Shown here one piece after another: positions 8,306-18,579 of a stretch of 64,000 nucleotides of DNA. This DNA is from Anaerolineae bacterium (GTDB taxonomy: Bacteria; Chloroflexota; Anaerolineae; Aggregatilineales; UBA3940). Positions within the stretch are counted from its first letter, which is position 1; every line of letters begins with the position of its first letter. The stretch lies in assembly GCA_016926255.1 (NCBI GenBank), contig JAFGOY010000033.1, positions 1-64,000 on the forward strand. The letters are read 5' to 3'. The notes beneath the pieces were generated by a model. That model was given only the letters and a program-made list of their open reading frames with translations. It ran no database searches and was not told the origin of the DNA. Made by a program: the position numbers and the translations under genes.

Positions 8306-10666
8306 TCAATCCCCCGGCACGACGAACAAAATGAAATCTCTCCCGTCGATGTCGCTGCGATAATAGCGCGTCTCCCCATCCTCGAAAGTCGAATCCAGCA
8401 GCGTCAGCGCCTCGATATCGGATGGATGCACGATGAACACCAGCGGTCGCGCCGAAAAATACCCCGGCTGCGTATCGATCATTTCGCCAAGCACAGTGGC
8501 GTCGAGTATCGCGTTCGAAAACCGGATATCCCCCGCCTCGATCCCGATGGCTCGGTAGTCGTGCCAGAAAGGCCAGCCTTCCAGCCAGACGCCCTCCAGC
8601 GAGCCGTCCGCCCCTACGGTTTCTCTGACGGCTGCGGCGACTTCGCTGGGATTGAGTGCTGCCCGGCGGTACGACTCGGCAAAATCGACGAAATACGTTC
8701 TGAAGTTTAACCAGCCAATCACTGCCCCGACAAGCACCACGCCAATGGTGGCCGAGGCTTTCAGCGTGGCCGGGTTACCTTTTGATCCCCATTGCTGGAT
8801 TAGCAGCGCCAGCGGCCACGCCGCCCACAAAAAGACAATCGGGATCACCCCGCTCGCCCGCGTCGCGCTTGGATTCTCTATCGGGAACGCGATAGCCAGT
8901 GCCGAAGGCAGCAGCATGATCAGCACTGCCAGCACCGCAAAAAAGTCCACCGGATCGCGCCGTTGCCACAATCGTGCCAGCCACGCCAGCACCCCGACGA
9001 TGAACAGCACCCCCGTCACCCGGTCGAGCATTGGTTCGCCCGGCACCGCGCTGATCCAGGCCGCGTCGCCCTGTTTGTTGAACATCAGCAGGGCATTCTG
9101 GTAGTTCTCCGCGAATATTGCCAGCGGTTCGCCCTGTATATCGACCTCGCTCGCGGTCGTCCGGTTGATCACCCGGTTCCATAGCTGATCCGGGTAATCG
9201 TGCCACACACGCAGCATCGGCACAAAGAATGCCAGCGCCACCATTCCGGCTAATACGAAGTTGGTCAACTGCTTCTGAGCGATCCGCAGCGCGATCGTTT
9301 CCTTTTGAGCCACCGCCCCGTCATTCTTGATCCTTGCCCCGATCATCTGGATCAGCGGCCCGCCGACCGCGCATACCAGCGCCGCCCCCGCCACCAGTGG
9401 GGCCATCCGCAGCGCCTGATACGCATACACCCCGACCCCCATCCAGATGCCCGCCCATATCCATGCTTTCCGCCGTCCACTTCTGATCCCCCGTATCAGG
9501 CACACCAGAATCAGCGTAAATACCAGCGGAGTCAGCACGATCCGCAGCGCCAGCCGCGAGAGTGCTGTATGCCACCAGCTGATCGCCACCAGTCCCGCGC
9601 CGATGTATCCCGTCTCCCTGTCGACCAGTTCCCGCCCCAGCAGGAGGATCACCGGGATCAGTGCCAGCCCTTCCAGCGCCGAAACCAGCTTCAATGTCAG
9701 GAAGCTCATCCCCGTCCCGAACAGCTTCGAGGCCAGTGCCACCAGGTAGAACTGGATCGCCTCCCTTCCGCCGTTCCGGGTAAAGAACACGTGACGTATT
9801 CCCTGGGACACATCATACGAATCGAGCAGCTTCTCGACATGATCGCTCGTCATTTCGTTCGGTATTGCATCGAGCTTGTAGAACCGGAACACCACTCCCA
9901 ACCCGATGATCACCATCAGCGCTGCGATCCAGGGCCATTCTTTCTTTGCCGTCGAAGTGAACCACTGCCGCGCCTTGTCCGGGAGTTCTCGAACCCACGT
10001 CAGGCTGTCATCCCAGAGATGCCTGGGCGACCGTTCTGCAAACCCGATCAGCCAGCAGGCGATGCTCACCACCCAGGTCAGCGTCCCCGCGAGGGTGAAC
10101 AGGTTGTCTGCGGTGAAGAAATAGGCCGCCGCCGAAAATATGAACCCGCAGCCGAGGAAAATCAGGTGTAGTTCCGTGAATAAATCCTGATCTGAGTCCG
10201 CTTCTTGATACGCCACGCTGCCGGTGACTCGCGGCCCTCTTTCCAGTATCCCCTTTTGATAGACGATCAGCACCCCGATCCACAACAGCCCGCCGGAGGC
10301 GATCAGCAGCGCCGCGCCGCCCACCTGTGGCCGGTCGACGAGAAGAAGCTGCCCCAGCAGAATTAGCCCGACCGCCGCAGCAGTCAGCGAACCGACCAGC
10401 AGCCGGTTCCCCTGTTTTCTCGGGCGTTCAACTGTTAGGCTTTCGTAGGTCACCGATACCGGTTCCAGCCTGTCGAGATCGATCCTCGTCTCAGGTTCCG
10501 CCTGCGGAAGTTGATCGACGGTCTTCTGCACCGGTCGATCTATCTGCCGGTCTACCCGTTCGACCTGATCCGGCAGAAACACCGCCCGCAGCACATCCCG
10601 GAGGGTGATTGCCCCTGAACGATTTTCCTTTGTCACAGTCGATTGATCTTCGCCCATTTGTCTCAT
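8306..10666 (-). CDS. GT39-like membrane glycosyltransferase
   Basis: 786 aa, soluble N-term then multiple TM; FRFYKLDAIPNEMTSDHVEKLLD motif in the first extracytoplasmic loop. Confidence 0.7.
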   Translation of the reverse strand: MRQMGEDQSTVTKENRSGAITLRDVLRAVFLPDQVERVDRQIDRPVQKTVDQLPQAEPETRIDLDRLEPVSVTYESLTVERPRKQGNRLLVGSLTAAAVGLILLGQLLLVDRPQVGGAALLIASGGLLWIGVLIVYQKGILERGPRVTGSVAYQEADSDQDLFTELHLIFLGCGFIFSAAAYFFTADNLFTLAGTLTWVVSIACWLIGFAERSPRHLWDDSLTWVRELPDKARQWFTSTAKKEWPWIAALMVIIGLGVVFRFYKLDAIPNEMTSDHVEKLLDSYDVSQGIRHVFFTRNGGREAIQFYLVALASKLFGTGMSFLTLKLVSALEGLALIPVILLLGRELVDRETGYIGAGLVAISWWHTALSRLALRIVLTPLVFTLILVCLIRGIRSGRRKAWIWAGIWMGVGVYAYQALRMAPLVAGAALVCAVGGPLIQMIGARIKNDGAVAQKETIALRIAQKQLTNFVLAGMVALAFFVPMLRVWHDYPDQLWNRVINRTTASEVDIQGEPLAIFAENYQNALLMFNKQGDAAWISAVPGEPMLDRVTGVLFIVGVLAWLARLWQRRDPVDFFAVLAVLIMLLPSALAIAFPIENPSATRASGVIPIVFLWAAWPLALLIQQWGSKGNPATLKASATIGVVLVGAVIGWLNFRTYFVDFAESYRRAALNPSEVAAAVRETVGADGSLEGVWLEGWPFWHDYRAIGIEAGDIRFSNAILDATVLGEMIDTQPGYFSARPLVFIVHPSDIEALTLLDSTFEDGETRYYRSDIDGRDFILFVVPGD

Positions 10667-10678
10667 TTGTAATTATTC

Positions 10679-10718
10679 TGCGAGCGGTAGCGAGCAGTAA
10701 AAATTAGTGTAATCCGCG
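10679..10718. repeat. Interspersed repeat copy A
   Basis: tgcgagcggtagcgagca...aattagtgtaatccgcg; second copy at 31448. Confidence 0.6.
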
Positions 10719-10752
10719 CAATGTTCTCTATTGTCAATTCGCGGATAAACCC

Positions 10753-11601
10753 TTATTCCACTTTCCTCGCCAGTATACACAGGTTCACCGTCGACCGCCC
10801 CGGCTTTTCGTTCATCACGTTTCGCCGGTCGAACCACTCGAACACCCGCAGCCCTATCGACACTGGATTGAAGCCCTTCTTTTTCGTCTCGTCGATCGTA
10901 TGCCGGTCGGCGACTGCCGCCATCCCTTTCGGCAGCATCCCCGCTTCGAGTACCGTTTTGCCGAATCCGTATACGATGTTGTGGATGAATGGGAAGCAGT
11001 GATGTGTAAACCGCCGCTCTTCGACGATCTCCAGCCCCGCCGCTCTGACTACGCCCTGAAGCTCCGATTCTGTGTATAGTCTTACATGGTTCGCCCATAT
11101 CCCGGCGAAGAACCCGTGAGAGATATGTGTCTTGAAGATCGTTTCCAGCGTCTTGTTGATCGGGTCCCACCAGAACGGGTAATTGGCGTTCGGCACCGTG
11201 ATCGCGATCAGCCCACCCGGTCGCAGCACTCGTGCAATTTCTTTCAACGCTCCCACGTCGTCCGGTACGTGTTCCAGCACCTCCGATAGAATCGCCTTGT
11301 TATACCTTCCATCGGATAGGGGGAGTGACAGCAGGCTCCCATTGACCAGTGTGATCCCCGCGAAACCGGCCAGCGCTTCCCTCGCCTTCTCGATGATCGG
11401 CTGATCCAGCTCGATCCCTGTCAACTCGGCATTGCAGGTATGGCGAATGAATCGCAGGTAAAACCCGCGCCCGCACCCGCCATCTATGATCATGTCGCCG
11501 TCGGTCGGTTCCAGCCAGTCGAATATTGTCTGAACCCGCCGCCGGTATGCCATGTCAGCCTCATTGCCGACAATCCGCTCGATAATCGCTTGATCCGTCA
11601 T
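10753..11601 (-). CDS. Class I SAM-dependent methyltransferase
   Basis: MIIDGGCGRGFYLRFI SAM-binding motif, LSEVLEHVPDDVGALKEIARVLRPGG; start taken at MTDQAII (11601) rather than the longer ORF. Confidence 0.85.
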   Translation of the reverse strand: MTDQAIIERIVGNEADMAYRRRVQTIFDWLEPTDGDMIIDGGCGRGFYLRFIRHTCNAELTGIELDQPIIEKAREALAGFAGITLVNGSLLSLPLSDGRYNKAILSEVLEHVPDDVGALKEIARVLRPGGLIAITVPNANYPFWWDPINKTLETIFKTHISHGFFAGIWANHVRLYTESELQGVVRAAGLEIVEERRFTHHCFPFIHNIVYGFGKTVLEAGMLPKGMAAVADRHTIDETKKKGFNPVSIGLRVFEWFDRRNVMNEKPGRSTVNLCILARKVE

Positions 11602-11708
11602 TCCACTGTTTACTCTATCCCCGATTCCCGTAATCCAAACTCTGATTGTCTGGGCCACTGAACTTCGAAGTATTGCTTGTGCAACCCCGGATACACAAAC
11701 CAAAATTC

Positions 11709-11757
11709 CGCTCCCTCCACCTTGAGGGGGAGGGTTGGGGCGGGGGTGAAAACGTTG
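11709..11757. repeat. Intergenic repeat of the ctccctccaccttgagggggaggg family
   Basis: gctccctccaccttgagggggagggttggggcgggggtgaaaacgttgc. Confidence 0.7.
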
Positions 11758-11806
11758 CTTTATCTTTGCCTGACTGTTTCCTGATTATCGCTGCCGCCGG
11801 GTCGAA

Positions 11807-13510
11807 TTACTCGCTCTTCCTCGCCCGTTTTGCAGCCTCGGCGAACAGCCGCTCATAGGCATCGACCGTCTTCTCGAACCCGAACACCGCGTCGATCTCC
11901 TCGACCGTCTTGATGTATTTCTCCGGCTTGTCGAATATCCGGCAGATCGCCTCTCCCATTGACTCCGGGTTTCGCGGCGGCACGATCTCCCCCATTCCCG
12001 TTTCTCGCACCACCACCCGTGCGCCGGGGATGTCGGTCGATACCACCGGCGTGCCGCAGCGCATCGCCTCGACCTGTACCAGCGCGAAGCATTCCGTATC
12101 GCTCGGCAGAGCTAACACGTCGCACGCCGTGTAGAAGTTCGCCACTTCCTCCGAATCCTCGATCAGTCCCAGGAAGATCAGGTGATCCCGGTATTCGGCG
12201 ATCAGATCGGCGTTCCGTTCGTAGAAGTCCTCGTATTTGATGTCGTACTGCCCGGCAAACACGATCTTCGTGCCGGGGTATTTCTCGTGAATCGTCGGTA
12301 GCGCCCTGATCAGCACATCGGGCCGTTTTTCTTCCACGAACCGCCCCGAATAGCCGATCAGCCGCGCCTGCTCGCCTGCATCCCCCAGCCACTCTTTTCG
12401 AAGTGCCTTCACCCGATCTTGATCAGGCTCCGGGATAAAGATCGGCGGGTAGATGATCGTTGTCTTGTTCCTGAACGGCTCGATATAGTAGGACTGGTTT
12501 GCGTAGTCCTGGCTGTAAGCCACGAGGCTTTGCGCCGTAGTCCCCGATGATCGGTAGAGCATGAAAGTAAACCACTGCACGAACCGGTTAAAAATCCTCT
12601 CTGGCAGAATCAGGTCACCATGATGTGTGATCACGAACCCTTTATGCAGCAGTTTTGTATAGATGGCAAAGATGAACGTCTCAAGCGTTGGGACACTCAG
12701 TTGCACCACGTCATGCATCTGCACCAGCCTGAATGCTGCCCAGGGGTAGGCGGGCATCACCATCCCCCGGCTGACGCGTATCGGTGCCCACAGCCGGATC
12801 ACTCGCACCCCGTTGATCACCTGCTCGTCGCGCGGCAGGTCGAGATTATAGCGCGCCGTCAAAACGGTCACTTGGTGGCCGCGTTTTGCTAATGCTTCGG
12901 CGAGCCGCTGGATATAGAGCGTCAGGCCGGTTCGATGCGGGACGTAATATTGCAGCGCCATCAGGATTTTCAATGGCTCGGTCGTCGTTTCCTTTCCCTG
13001 TACAGTGGAATAATCAGAGGGTGGTGAATGCCGCTGCAGGCTGTTCGGGAAAATATAGTAGATTTCGACGAGATAGGCCCCGGCGGCTGCGCCGATTGTG
13101 TTTAATACAACATCGCCGGAAGCGACCACCCGTCCAGGGATGAATAACTGGAGCAGCTCGTACGTGAGGCTGAGCGCCGCCCCGACGATGGTCGCTGTTC
13201 GCGCCGGGCGTCGTTTGTCCATCAGTGCCCAGGTGAGTGCTGCCCCGAATGGCACAAAGACCACGATATTGCCCAGCCCGTCGATCAGTAAATCCAGTAC
13301 CGCCACTCTGATCGCATCGCAGCGCTGGAGGATGCAGACCACGTCTTGAAACAGGTTGAGCAGCGGAATGGTGCGGAAGGTGTCCATTACGTCGGGCGAG
13401 CCGCCGTGCCCCAGCACGATATAGCTCAGGACGATAAAAGTCAGCGCCGCCACTACCCAGGCGATGGCCGGGGGCGATTTTCTCACTTGCGGGTTCTCGT
13501 TGTGTGTCAT
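11807..13510 (-). CDS. VanZ-like membrane domain fused to family 4 glycosyltransferase
   Basis: ORF track runs to 14308, but the start MTHNENPQ at 13510 overlaps the upstream TGA (ATGA). VanZ-like DGLGNIVVFVPFGAAL...YELLQLFIPGR...DVVLNTIGAAAG, then GT4 NRVRTGLTLYIQRLAEALAKRGHQVTVL-type sequence ending in ALPSDTECFALVQVEAMRCGTPVVSTDIPG. Confidence 0.8.
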   Translation of the reverse strand: MTHNENPQVRKSPPAIAWVVAALTFIVLSYIVLGHGGSPDVMDTFRTIPLLNLFQDVVCILQRCDAIRVAVLDLLIDGLGNIVVFVPFGAALTWALMDKRRPARTATIVGAALSLTYELLQLFIPGRVVASGDVVLNTIGAAAGAYLVEIYYIFPNSLQRHSPPSDYSTVQGKETTTEPLKILMALQYYVPHRTGLTLYIQRLAEALAKRGHQVTVLTARYNLDLPRDEQVINGVRVIRLWAPIRVSRGMVMPAYPWAAFRLVQMHDVVQLSVPTLETFIFAIYTKLLHKGFVITHHGDLILPERIFNRFVQWFTFMLYRSSGTTAQSLVAYSQDYANQSYYIEPFRNKTTIIYPPIFIPEPDQDRVKALRKEWLGDAGEQARLIGYSGRFVEEKRPDVLIRALPTIHEKYPGTKIVFAGQYDIKYEDFYERNADLIAEYRDHLIFLGLIEDSEEVANFYTACDVLALPSDTECFALVQVEAMRCGTPVVSTDIPGARVVVRETGMGEIVPPRNPESMGEAICRIFDKPEKYIKTVEEIDAVFGFEKTVDAYERLFAEAAKRARKSE

Positions 13511-14529
13511 GTCGGGTTTTCTATGTCGGGATTCTCCCGCGCCTGCTGCCGCCGGAGTGCTCTCGCTTCCTCGGCCACCTGTCCGAAGCTCATCCCCTCT
13601 CGCATCAGGCCGATCCCGCCCAGTATGCTCGTCACGATGAAGTTGAGCGAGTGCAGTGTAAATGCATAGCTTCGGGCAATATCGGCATTGTATCCCAGCG
13701 AAACCAGTGATTGGGTGACCGCGTACTCGTAAGGGCCGACTCCTGCCGGTGCCCCCGGCACCGCGACCCCCAATCCTGCGGCTGCGATGGCAAGCTGACC
13801 GACCAGCAGCGGCACCTTGTCCCAGAAAGCCAGCATGAGTACCCAGCCGGTAATCCCCGAAAACACCCACGCGCAGATCGACAGTCCCAGCCCTGATCCA
13901 AATGTCCGCCAATCCGAGACGCCTCCCAGCCCTTCGAATATCGGGGCCAGGAATTCCCCGGCCTTCTCTTTGTCGACTTTCGGGAAGACCGCGACGATTT
14001 TGATCCCCAGGTTCAGCGCCCATTCGGGATTTCTTGCGGCAATGGCGAGGATGACCACGCCTACCATCGATCCCGCCCCGACCGCCGCTCCTGCGATTTT
14101 CGTCCAGTCTGGCAGCGGCAGCCCGATCAGCACGATCCCGATCAGTACCGCCACCGAAACGAAGTCGAACAGCCTCTCGACGACGATGCTCGACAGGGCG
14201 CTGGCGAAATGCATCTTCGGACGACGTCCGGTCAGAAATGCCCGCGCAAATTCGCCGATCCGTGCCGGTAGGACGTTGTTGAACAGAAACCCGATGCTGA
14301 ACAGCCATCCGGCGTCAATCGGTTTGAGCCGCCCCTGGGTCAGCACGCTCCAGCGCAGCCCTCGGATCAGCACCGTTCCGATCAGCAGCACGAATGCCAG
14401 AATGATCCATCCGTAGCGGGCCGATTTGAAGGCCGTCGCCATCTCGCTGAAGTCGGCTTTTATGAAGACCAGCGCCAGGAACGTGGCGCTGATGACCAGT
14501 CCTATGAGTAGTGTTTGCCAGCGTTTCAT
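13507..14529 (-). CDS. Lysylphosphatidylglycerol synthase TM region/UPF0104 flippase-like protein
   Basis: 340 aa, GLRWSVLTQGRLKPIDAGWLFSIGFLFNNVLPARIGEFARAFL typical of the family. Confidence 0.85.
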   Translation of the reverse strand: MKRWQTLLIGLVISATFLALVFIKADFSEMATAFKSARYGWIILAFVLLIGTVLIRGLRWSVLTQGRLKPIDAGWLFSIGFLFNNVLPARIGEFARAFLTGRRPKMHFASALSSIVVERLFDFVSVAVLIGIVLIGLPLPDWTKIAGAAVGAGSMVGVVILAIAARNPEWALNLGIKIVAVFPKVDKEKAGEFLAPIFEGLGGVSDWRTFGSGLGLSICAWVFSGITGWVLMLAFWDKVPLLVGQLAIAAAGLGVAVPGAPAGVGPYEYAVTQSLVSLGYNADIARSYAFTLHSLNFIVTSILGGIGLMREGMSFGQVAEEARALRRQQARENPDIENPT

Positions 14530-14715
14530 GATTGTCTCTCAGCAAGCGCGGGGCTTCTGCCCCGCATTCGCGCGAGTATAACATGTGCCTTTCTCATGAG
14601 CAATCACCCCGAACCTCCTGGCAATGTCGCCCGTTGATTTCCCATCGCTGCGACTCGTTATCCTCAACCTCTGTTATAATGCTGTTGACTAATACCGGAA
14701 AACAGGTGATCAACT

Positions 14716-15498
14716 ATGAGTGATGAAGTCATCAAAGAAGCTGTCGCGGCGATTCAGAATGGTGATCGTCGCAGGGCACGCAGGCTTTTGGGGCAGGTTG
14801 TCAACGTCGAGCCCGATAATCTGTCGGCATGGTGGTATCTGGCAGCAGCCCTGGAGGATTCCGAGCAGCGCATCCATTGTTTGAAGCAGGTTCTTCGAAT
14901 CCAGCCCGATCACGCTGAGGCGAAGCAGGTGCTTTCTCAGTTGGAGCGGCGAATCGCCCAGGTTACCCCGCCGACGGGAACCACCCGCCCGGTTGTCGAC
15001 GCCTACCAGGACAAAAAGTCTGATCACCTGTTAGTATCAAAACCGGCAGCCGAATCTGGTGCCGGTTCGGAAAGTAAACCATTGGGTGATGTCGCCGTCG
15101 CTGCCATTTCGATGGGTGTGGCTTTGCTGGCTATCGCCATCGCCGTGATCCTGGCGGTTACCGGTCGTGCCGCTGATTTCATTGGTTCGCCCGATATTGA
15201 GTTTCAACCAACGCTCCAACCCCTGACCTTCGGCATCGAAGCCTGTACGACCTCAGAAGATGGTTCCACCAGGCTGGTATTCATCAATAATGCCCCGATC
15301 CCGATTGAGATAGTTCGTGGGCCAGAAGGTTCAGAGGAGGAGCTTATATCTTTGGAGCCGGGTGAACAGGCCCCGGTCGATGTAGATAAAGATCTCCGCG
15401 TTCGCTATGCTGTTAAGACCACCGCCGACGGGTATACCGGCAGTGGCGCTTCTTTCCAGGTGTCATCAGGCAGTGTCTGCCTGGTGCCGGTTCAATAG
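14716..15498 (+). CDS. TPR-repeat protein with one TM segment
   Basis: NGDRRRARRLLGQVVNVEPDNLSAWWYLAAALEDSEQRIHCLKQVLRIQPDHAEAKQVL; TM VAAISMGVALLAIAIAVILAVTG. Confidence 0.7.
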   Translation: MSDEVIKEAVAAIQNGDRRRARRLLGQVVNVEPDNLSAWWYLAAALEDSEQRIHCLKQVLRIQPDHAEAKQVLSQLERRIAQVTPPTGTTRPVVDAYQDKKSDHLLVSKPAAESGAGSESKPLGDVAVAAISMGVALLAIAIAVILAVTGRAADFIGSPDIEFQPTLQPLTFGIEACTTSEDGSTRLVFINNAPIPIEIVRGPEGSEEELISLEPGEQAPVDVDKDLRVRYAVKTTADGYTGSGASFQVSSGSVCLVPVQ

Positions 15499-15513
15499 GC
15501 AGGTAGGATTGTC

Positions 15514-16074
15514 ATGCGTGTAATTAGTGGAACGGCCAGAGGCCGGAAATTAAAAATGGTCCCCGGCGACTCGACCCGCCCTGTCCGTGATATTGTCAAA
15601 GAGAGTCTCTTTAATATTCTGGGAACCTGGGTACGGGGCACCCGCTGGCTTGATCTGTTTGCCGGAACCGGCAGCGTTGGCATTGAAGCCCTCAGTCGTG
15701 GGGCTGCTCACTGTCTCTTCCTCGATTCGAATTGGGCAGCGATCAAAACCGTCCGAGAGAACCTTCTCACCACTGACCTCGCCGATCTGGGCGATGCCCA
15801 GCGTACCGATTCTTTCGGGTTTTTATCCCGTCCGCCGGACAGTGATCAGCAGTTCGATGTGATCTATATCGCCCCACCGCAGTATAAGGGAATGTGGCGC
15901 AGGGTGCTTGAATTGATCGACGCGTATCCTTCCTGGCTGCATGACGACGGAATCGTTATCGTTCAGATTGACCCGTCAGAGGATGAAGAGGTGCCGCTGT
16001 CAGCCCTCTCCCGTTACGATGAACGGAAATATGGCAAAACCCTGCTCGTCTTTTATGAACATATCACGGCGTGA
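15514..16074 (+). CDS. rsmD: RsmD-family rRNA (guanine-N2)-methyltransferase
   Basis: MRVISGTARGRKLK..RPVRDIVKESLFNILG..WLDLFAGTGSVGIEALSRGA. Confidence 0.85.
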   Translation: MRVISGTARGRKLKMVPGDSTRPVRDIVKESLFNILGTWVRGTRWLDLFAGTGSVGIEALSRGAAHCLFLDSNWAAIKTVRENLLTTDLADLGDAQRTDSFGFLSRPPDSDQQFDVIYIAPPQYKGMWRRVLELIDAYPSWLHDDGIVIVQIDPSEDEEVPLSALSRYDERKYGKTLLVFYEHITA

Positions 16075-16155
16075 GAGAAACACTTGCTGTTGGTAAGTAG
16101 TTGTAAAGAAATAACACCGTATTTTCTATATACAGGCACAATCAGGGTGGTTAAG

Positions 16156-16198
16156 TCCCCTCGCCATGAGGGAGAGAGGATTTAGGGGTGAGGGCAGG
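16156..16198. repeat. Intergenic repeat of the cccctcgccatgagggagag family
   Basis: cccctcgccatgagggagagaggatttaggggtgagggcagg. Confidence 0.65.
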
Positions 16199-16329
16199 CA
16201 ATCACGCTATTCTGCGGTGCTGCCACTTTATCACTGGCCGCATTTTTCACCTTGAAGTCTGCCGTGCTACAATCTGGTGGGTTTAACTCACAGGCAGGGT
16301 GTGAGTCATTTAGTAACAAGGAGTATTTG

Positions 16330-16632
16330 ATGCGCGAATGTGCTGTATGCAACACCAAAACCGACGACCATATCCTCGAATGCCTCAATTGTGGTGCCGA
16401 TCTGACAACCGAATCCGTGCGGGCAAGATCGCTCAAATCGATTCTCGAAAGTCCTCGTGCTTCGCATGTCTTTATCGTTGCCCCTGACCATGCCTGCCCG
16501 GTGTGCCGCGATAGTCAGGGTACCTACGCCAAGGATTCCGGCCAGATTCCCGCGCTGCCGCACGAAGGTTGTTCCTGCCCGGATGGTTGTCGATGTCGCT
16601 ATGAACCCCTCGTTGTGGAAGTCGGTCCGTAG
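16330..16632 (+). CDS. Small cysteine-rich (zinc-ribbon-like) protein
   Basis: MRECAVCNTKTDDHILECLNCGADL...HACPVCRDSQGTY..EGCSCPDGCRC; RBS-like aaggag before the ATG. Confidence 0.65.
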   Translation: MRECAVCNTKTDDHILECLNCGADLTTESVRARSLKSILESPRASHVFIVAPDHACPVCRDSQGTYAKDSGQIPALPHEGCSCPDGCRCRYEPLVVEVGP

Positions 16633-16690
16633 CGATTTTCATTCTGGCAGGTTGTTGTCGTATTCTGTTTATCGCGAAGGGAGATGAATG

Positions 16691-17146
16691 ATGCTGAAGG
16701 AGTTCCGCGAGTTTGCTCTCAAGGGAAGTGTGATTGATCTGGCGATTGGTATCATCATTGGTGGGGCGTTCAATCAGGTAGTGAACTCTCTTGTCAACGA
16801 TATCATCATGCCCCCGATTGGCCTGCTCCTGGGGAAAGTCGACTTCTCCAACCTGTATATTGACCTCACCGGTGGGGGATACCAATCCCTGGCCGATGCG
16901 CAGGAAGCAGGCGCGGCGACATTGAACTATGGGTTGTTCATCAATACCCTCATCAATTTTGTCATTGTCGCTTTTGCTGTTTTCCTGCTTGTGAAAGCCG
17001 TGAACCAGTCACGCGAAGTCGCAGAAGAGCTTGCTGGCAAGAAGGAAGAAGCACCTACCGAGCCGACCACGAAGGACTGCCCCTACTGCTTCTCGACCAT
17101 TGCGATCAAGGCCACTCGCTGCCCGAACTGCACCTCAGAGCTTTAG
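16691..17146 (+). CDS. mscL: Large-conductance mechanosensitive channel with C-terminal zinc ribbon
   Basis: [47 protein letters not shown]-term [22 protein letters not shown]. Confidence 0.92.
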   Translation: MLKEFREFALKGSVIDLAIGIIIGGAFNQVVNSLVNDIIMPPIGLLLGKVDFSNLYIDLTGGGYQSLADAQEAGAATLNYGLFINTLINFVIVAFAVFLLVKAVNQSREVAEELAGKKEEAPTEPTTKDCPYCFSTIAIKATRCPNCTSEL

Positions 17147-18579
17147 TTCGATTGGTTTTCTTCATATAGGCGCTCGATAATTCGCAGCGCCTGTTTTTTT
17201 GTTTTGACTTCGCCGACTGCCTGCGCTTCGATCAAACCGGTGAGGAGCGCGCCCACCACCGGGCCGGGTTTGATGTCGAGGTGCTTCGTGATTTCCCTGC
17301 CGTCCAGCAGGGGTGGGGGGGCGACGATCTGCTGGTACCGCCTGAAGAAAGCATCGAGAACCGGTGACGCCACCTCATCGACGAGTTTTCCCCATTCGAC
17401 CGGATCGAGTTCTCCCACCGGCTGCCCGGCGAGATAACGGGCCAGCATCAGCAACACCCCGCCGATCCCGGTTTCTCCGCAGTCACGATAATACCGGTGG
17501 ATTTCCAGCGCACTCAGCGGCTGGTACTGGTTCAGGTGCGGGCGGGTTCTCGCCAGTGCGCTGATGATCCTTGCTTCGCTGTTCGACAGCCTCAGTTGAT
17601 CGCCCCATGTTTCTCCGGGTTCGATCCCGCCCTGTGGTGATAGTGTTCCCAGGACGAGTAGCGCCCTGATCGACCGGTCGTCGGCGAATGTCTGCGACAG
17701 GTATTCTTGAAGCTGCCGCCGGTGCCGATCCAGGATCATCACCGATACACCCATGATCAGGTTCGCGGCGGTGTTATCATCCCGTTTCTGCCCGATGATC
17801 GCGATCAGCTTGTTCAAGCTGGCGACTGTGGCAAGCTGACTGTCGAACGTCGCTTTCCCCGGAACGTCATAGGGACAAACAGGTTGCAGCAGCCCCAGCA
17901 CATCCAGCAGCCTGAGCGAACTGTCCGGGTGTGCTCCCGCCAGCATTTTGACGAATTCGTCTCGTACCCGTTCTGCTTGATTGAGGTTTCCCCGGCTGTC
18001 GATGAGGCTGCCACTCGCCGAACGCGCCGCGTGTTTTGTGTCGGGATGCATCCTCAGCCCGAATTGCAGCGACTGCCTGACCGCCCGCAGCGCCCGGATC
18101 GGATCGCTGGCGATGCTGGTTTCGCTGCATTGGCGCAGGACTTTGTTGTTGAACAAATCCTGCTGTCCACCCAGCGGATCGATGATCAGTTCCGGTTGAT
18201 CCAGCCGAACCGCCATCGCGTTGATCGTGAAGTCACGGCCTTCCAGGTCTTCGAGCAGCGTTTCACCCCGGAAGCTCGCCACGTCGATGATCTTTTTTGT
18301 CCGGTCTTCGTTGCTGATAATCACCCGTCCGGTGCGGCGCTCCGGGTCGATTGGAAAGTACGCACCGCCGAGTCTGTCCGCCAGGTGGCGGGCGACTGTT
18401 AATCCATTGTCGGGCGTGGCTAAATCGTAATCGTGGATCGGGTAGCCGCACAGCGCATCCCTGACAATCCCGCCGACGAGATAAAGACGCTGGTTGTCGG
18501 GTGCATTCTCTGCGATTTTGTGAACAAGTCTGGGCCACTCGAATGGGCGGCGGGGTTCGGACAGCGTCAGGCTCATCAC
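17143..18579 (-). CDS. cca: CCA tRNA nucleotidyltransferase / poly(A) polymerase family
   Basis: [26 protein letters not shown] head motif; C-term [27 protein letters not shown]. Confidence 0.88.
   Translation of the reverse strand: MMSLTLSEPRRPFEWPRLVHKIAENAPDNQRLYLVGGIVRDALCGYPIHDYDLATPDNGLTVARHLADRLGGAYFPIDPERRTGRVIISNEDRTKKIIDVASFRGETLLEDLEGRDFTINAMAVRLDQPELIIDPLGGQQDLFNNKVLRQCSETSIASDPIRALRAVRQSLQFGLRMHPDTKHAARSASGSLIDSRGNLNQAERVRDEFVKMLAGAHPDSSLRLLDVLGLLQPVCPYDVPGKATFDSQLATVASLNKLIAIIGQKRDDNTAANLIMGVSVMILDRHRRQLQEYLSQTFADDRSIRALLVLGTLSPQGGIEPGETWGDQLRLSNSEARIISALARTRPHLNQYQPLSALEIHRYYRDCGETGIGGVLLMLARYLAGQPVGELDPVEWGKLVDEVASPVLDAFFRRYQQIVAPPPLLDGREITKHLDIKPGPVVGALLTGLIEAQAVGEVKTKKQALRIIERLYEENQSN

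Noticed and set aside
9305-10171. 288-aa plus-strand ORF opposite a GT39-like gene
   Set aside because: His/Pro/Gln/Arg-rich antisense translation without domain signal.
13511-14308. N-terminal 266 aa of the 833-aa ORF at 11807-14308
   Set aside because: Out-of-frame translation over the flippase-like gene; true start is the ATGA overlap at 13510.
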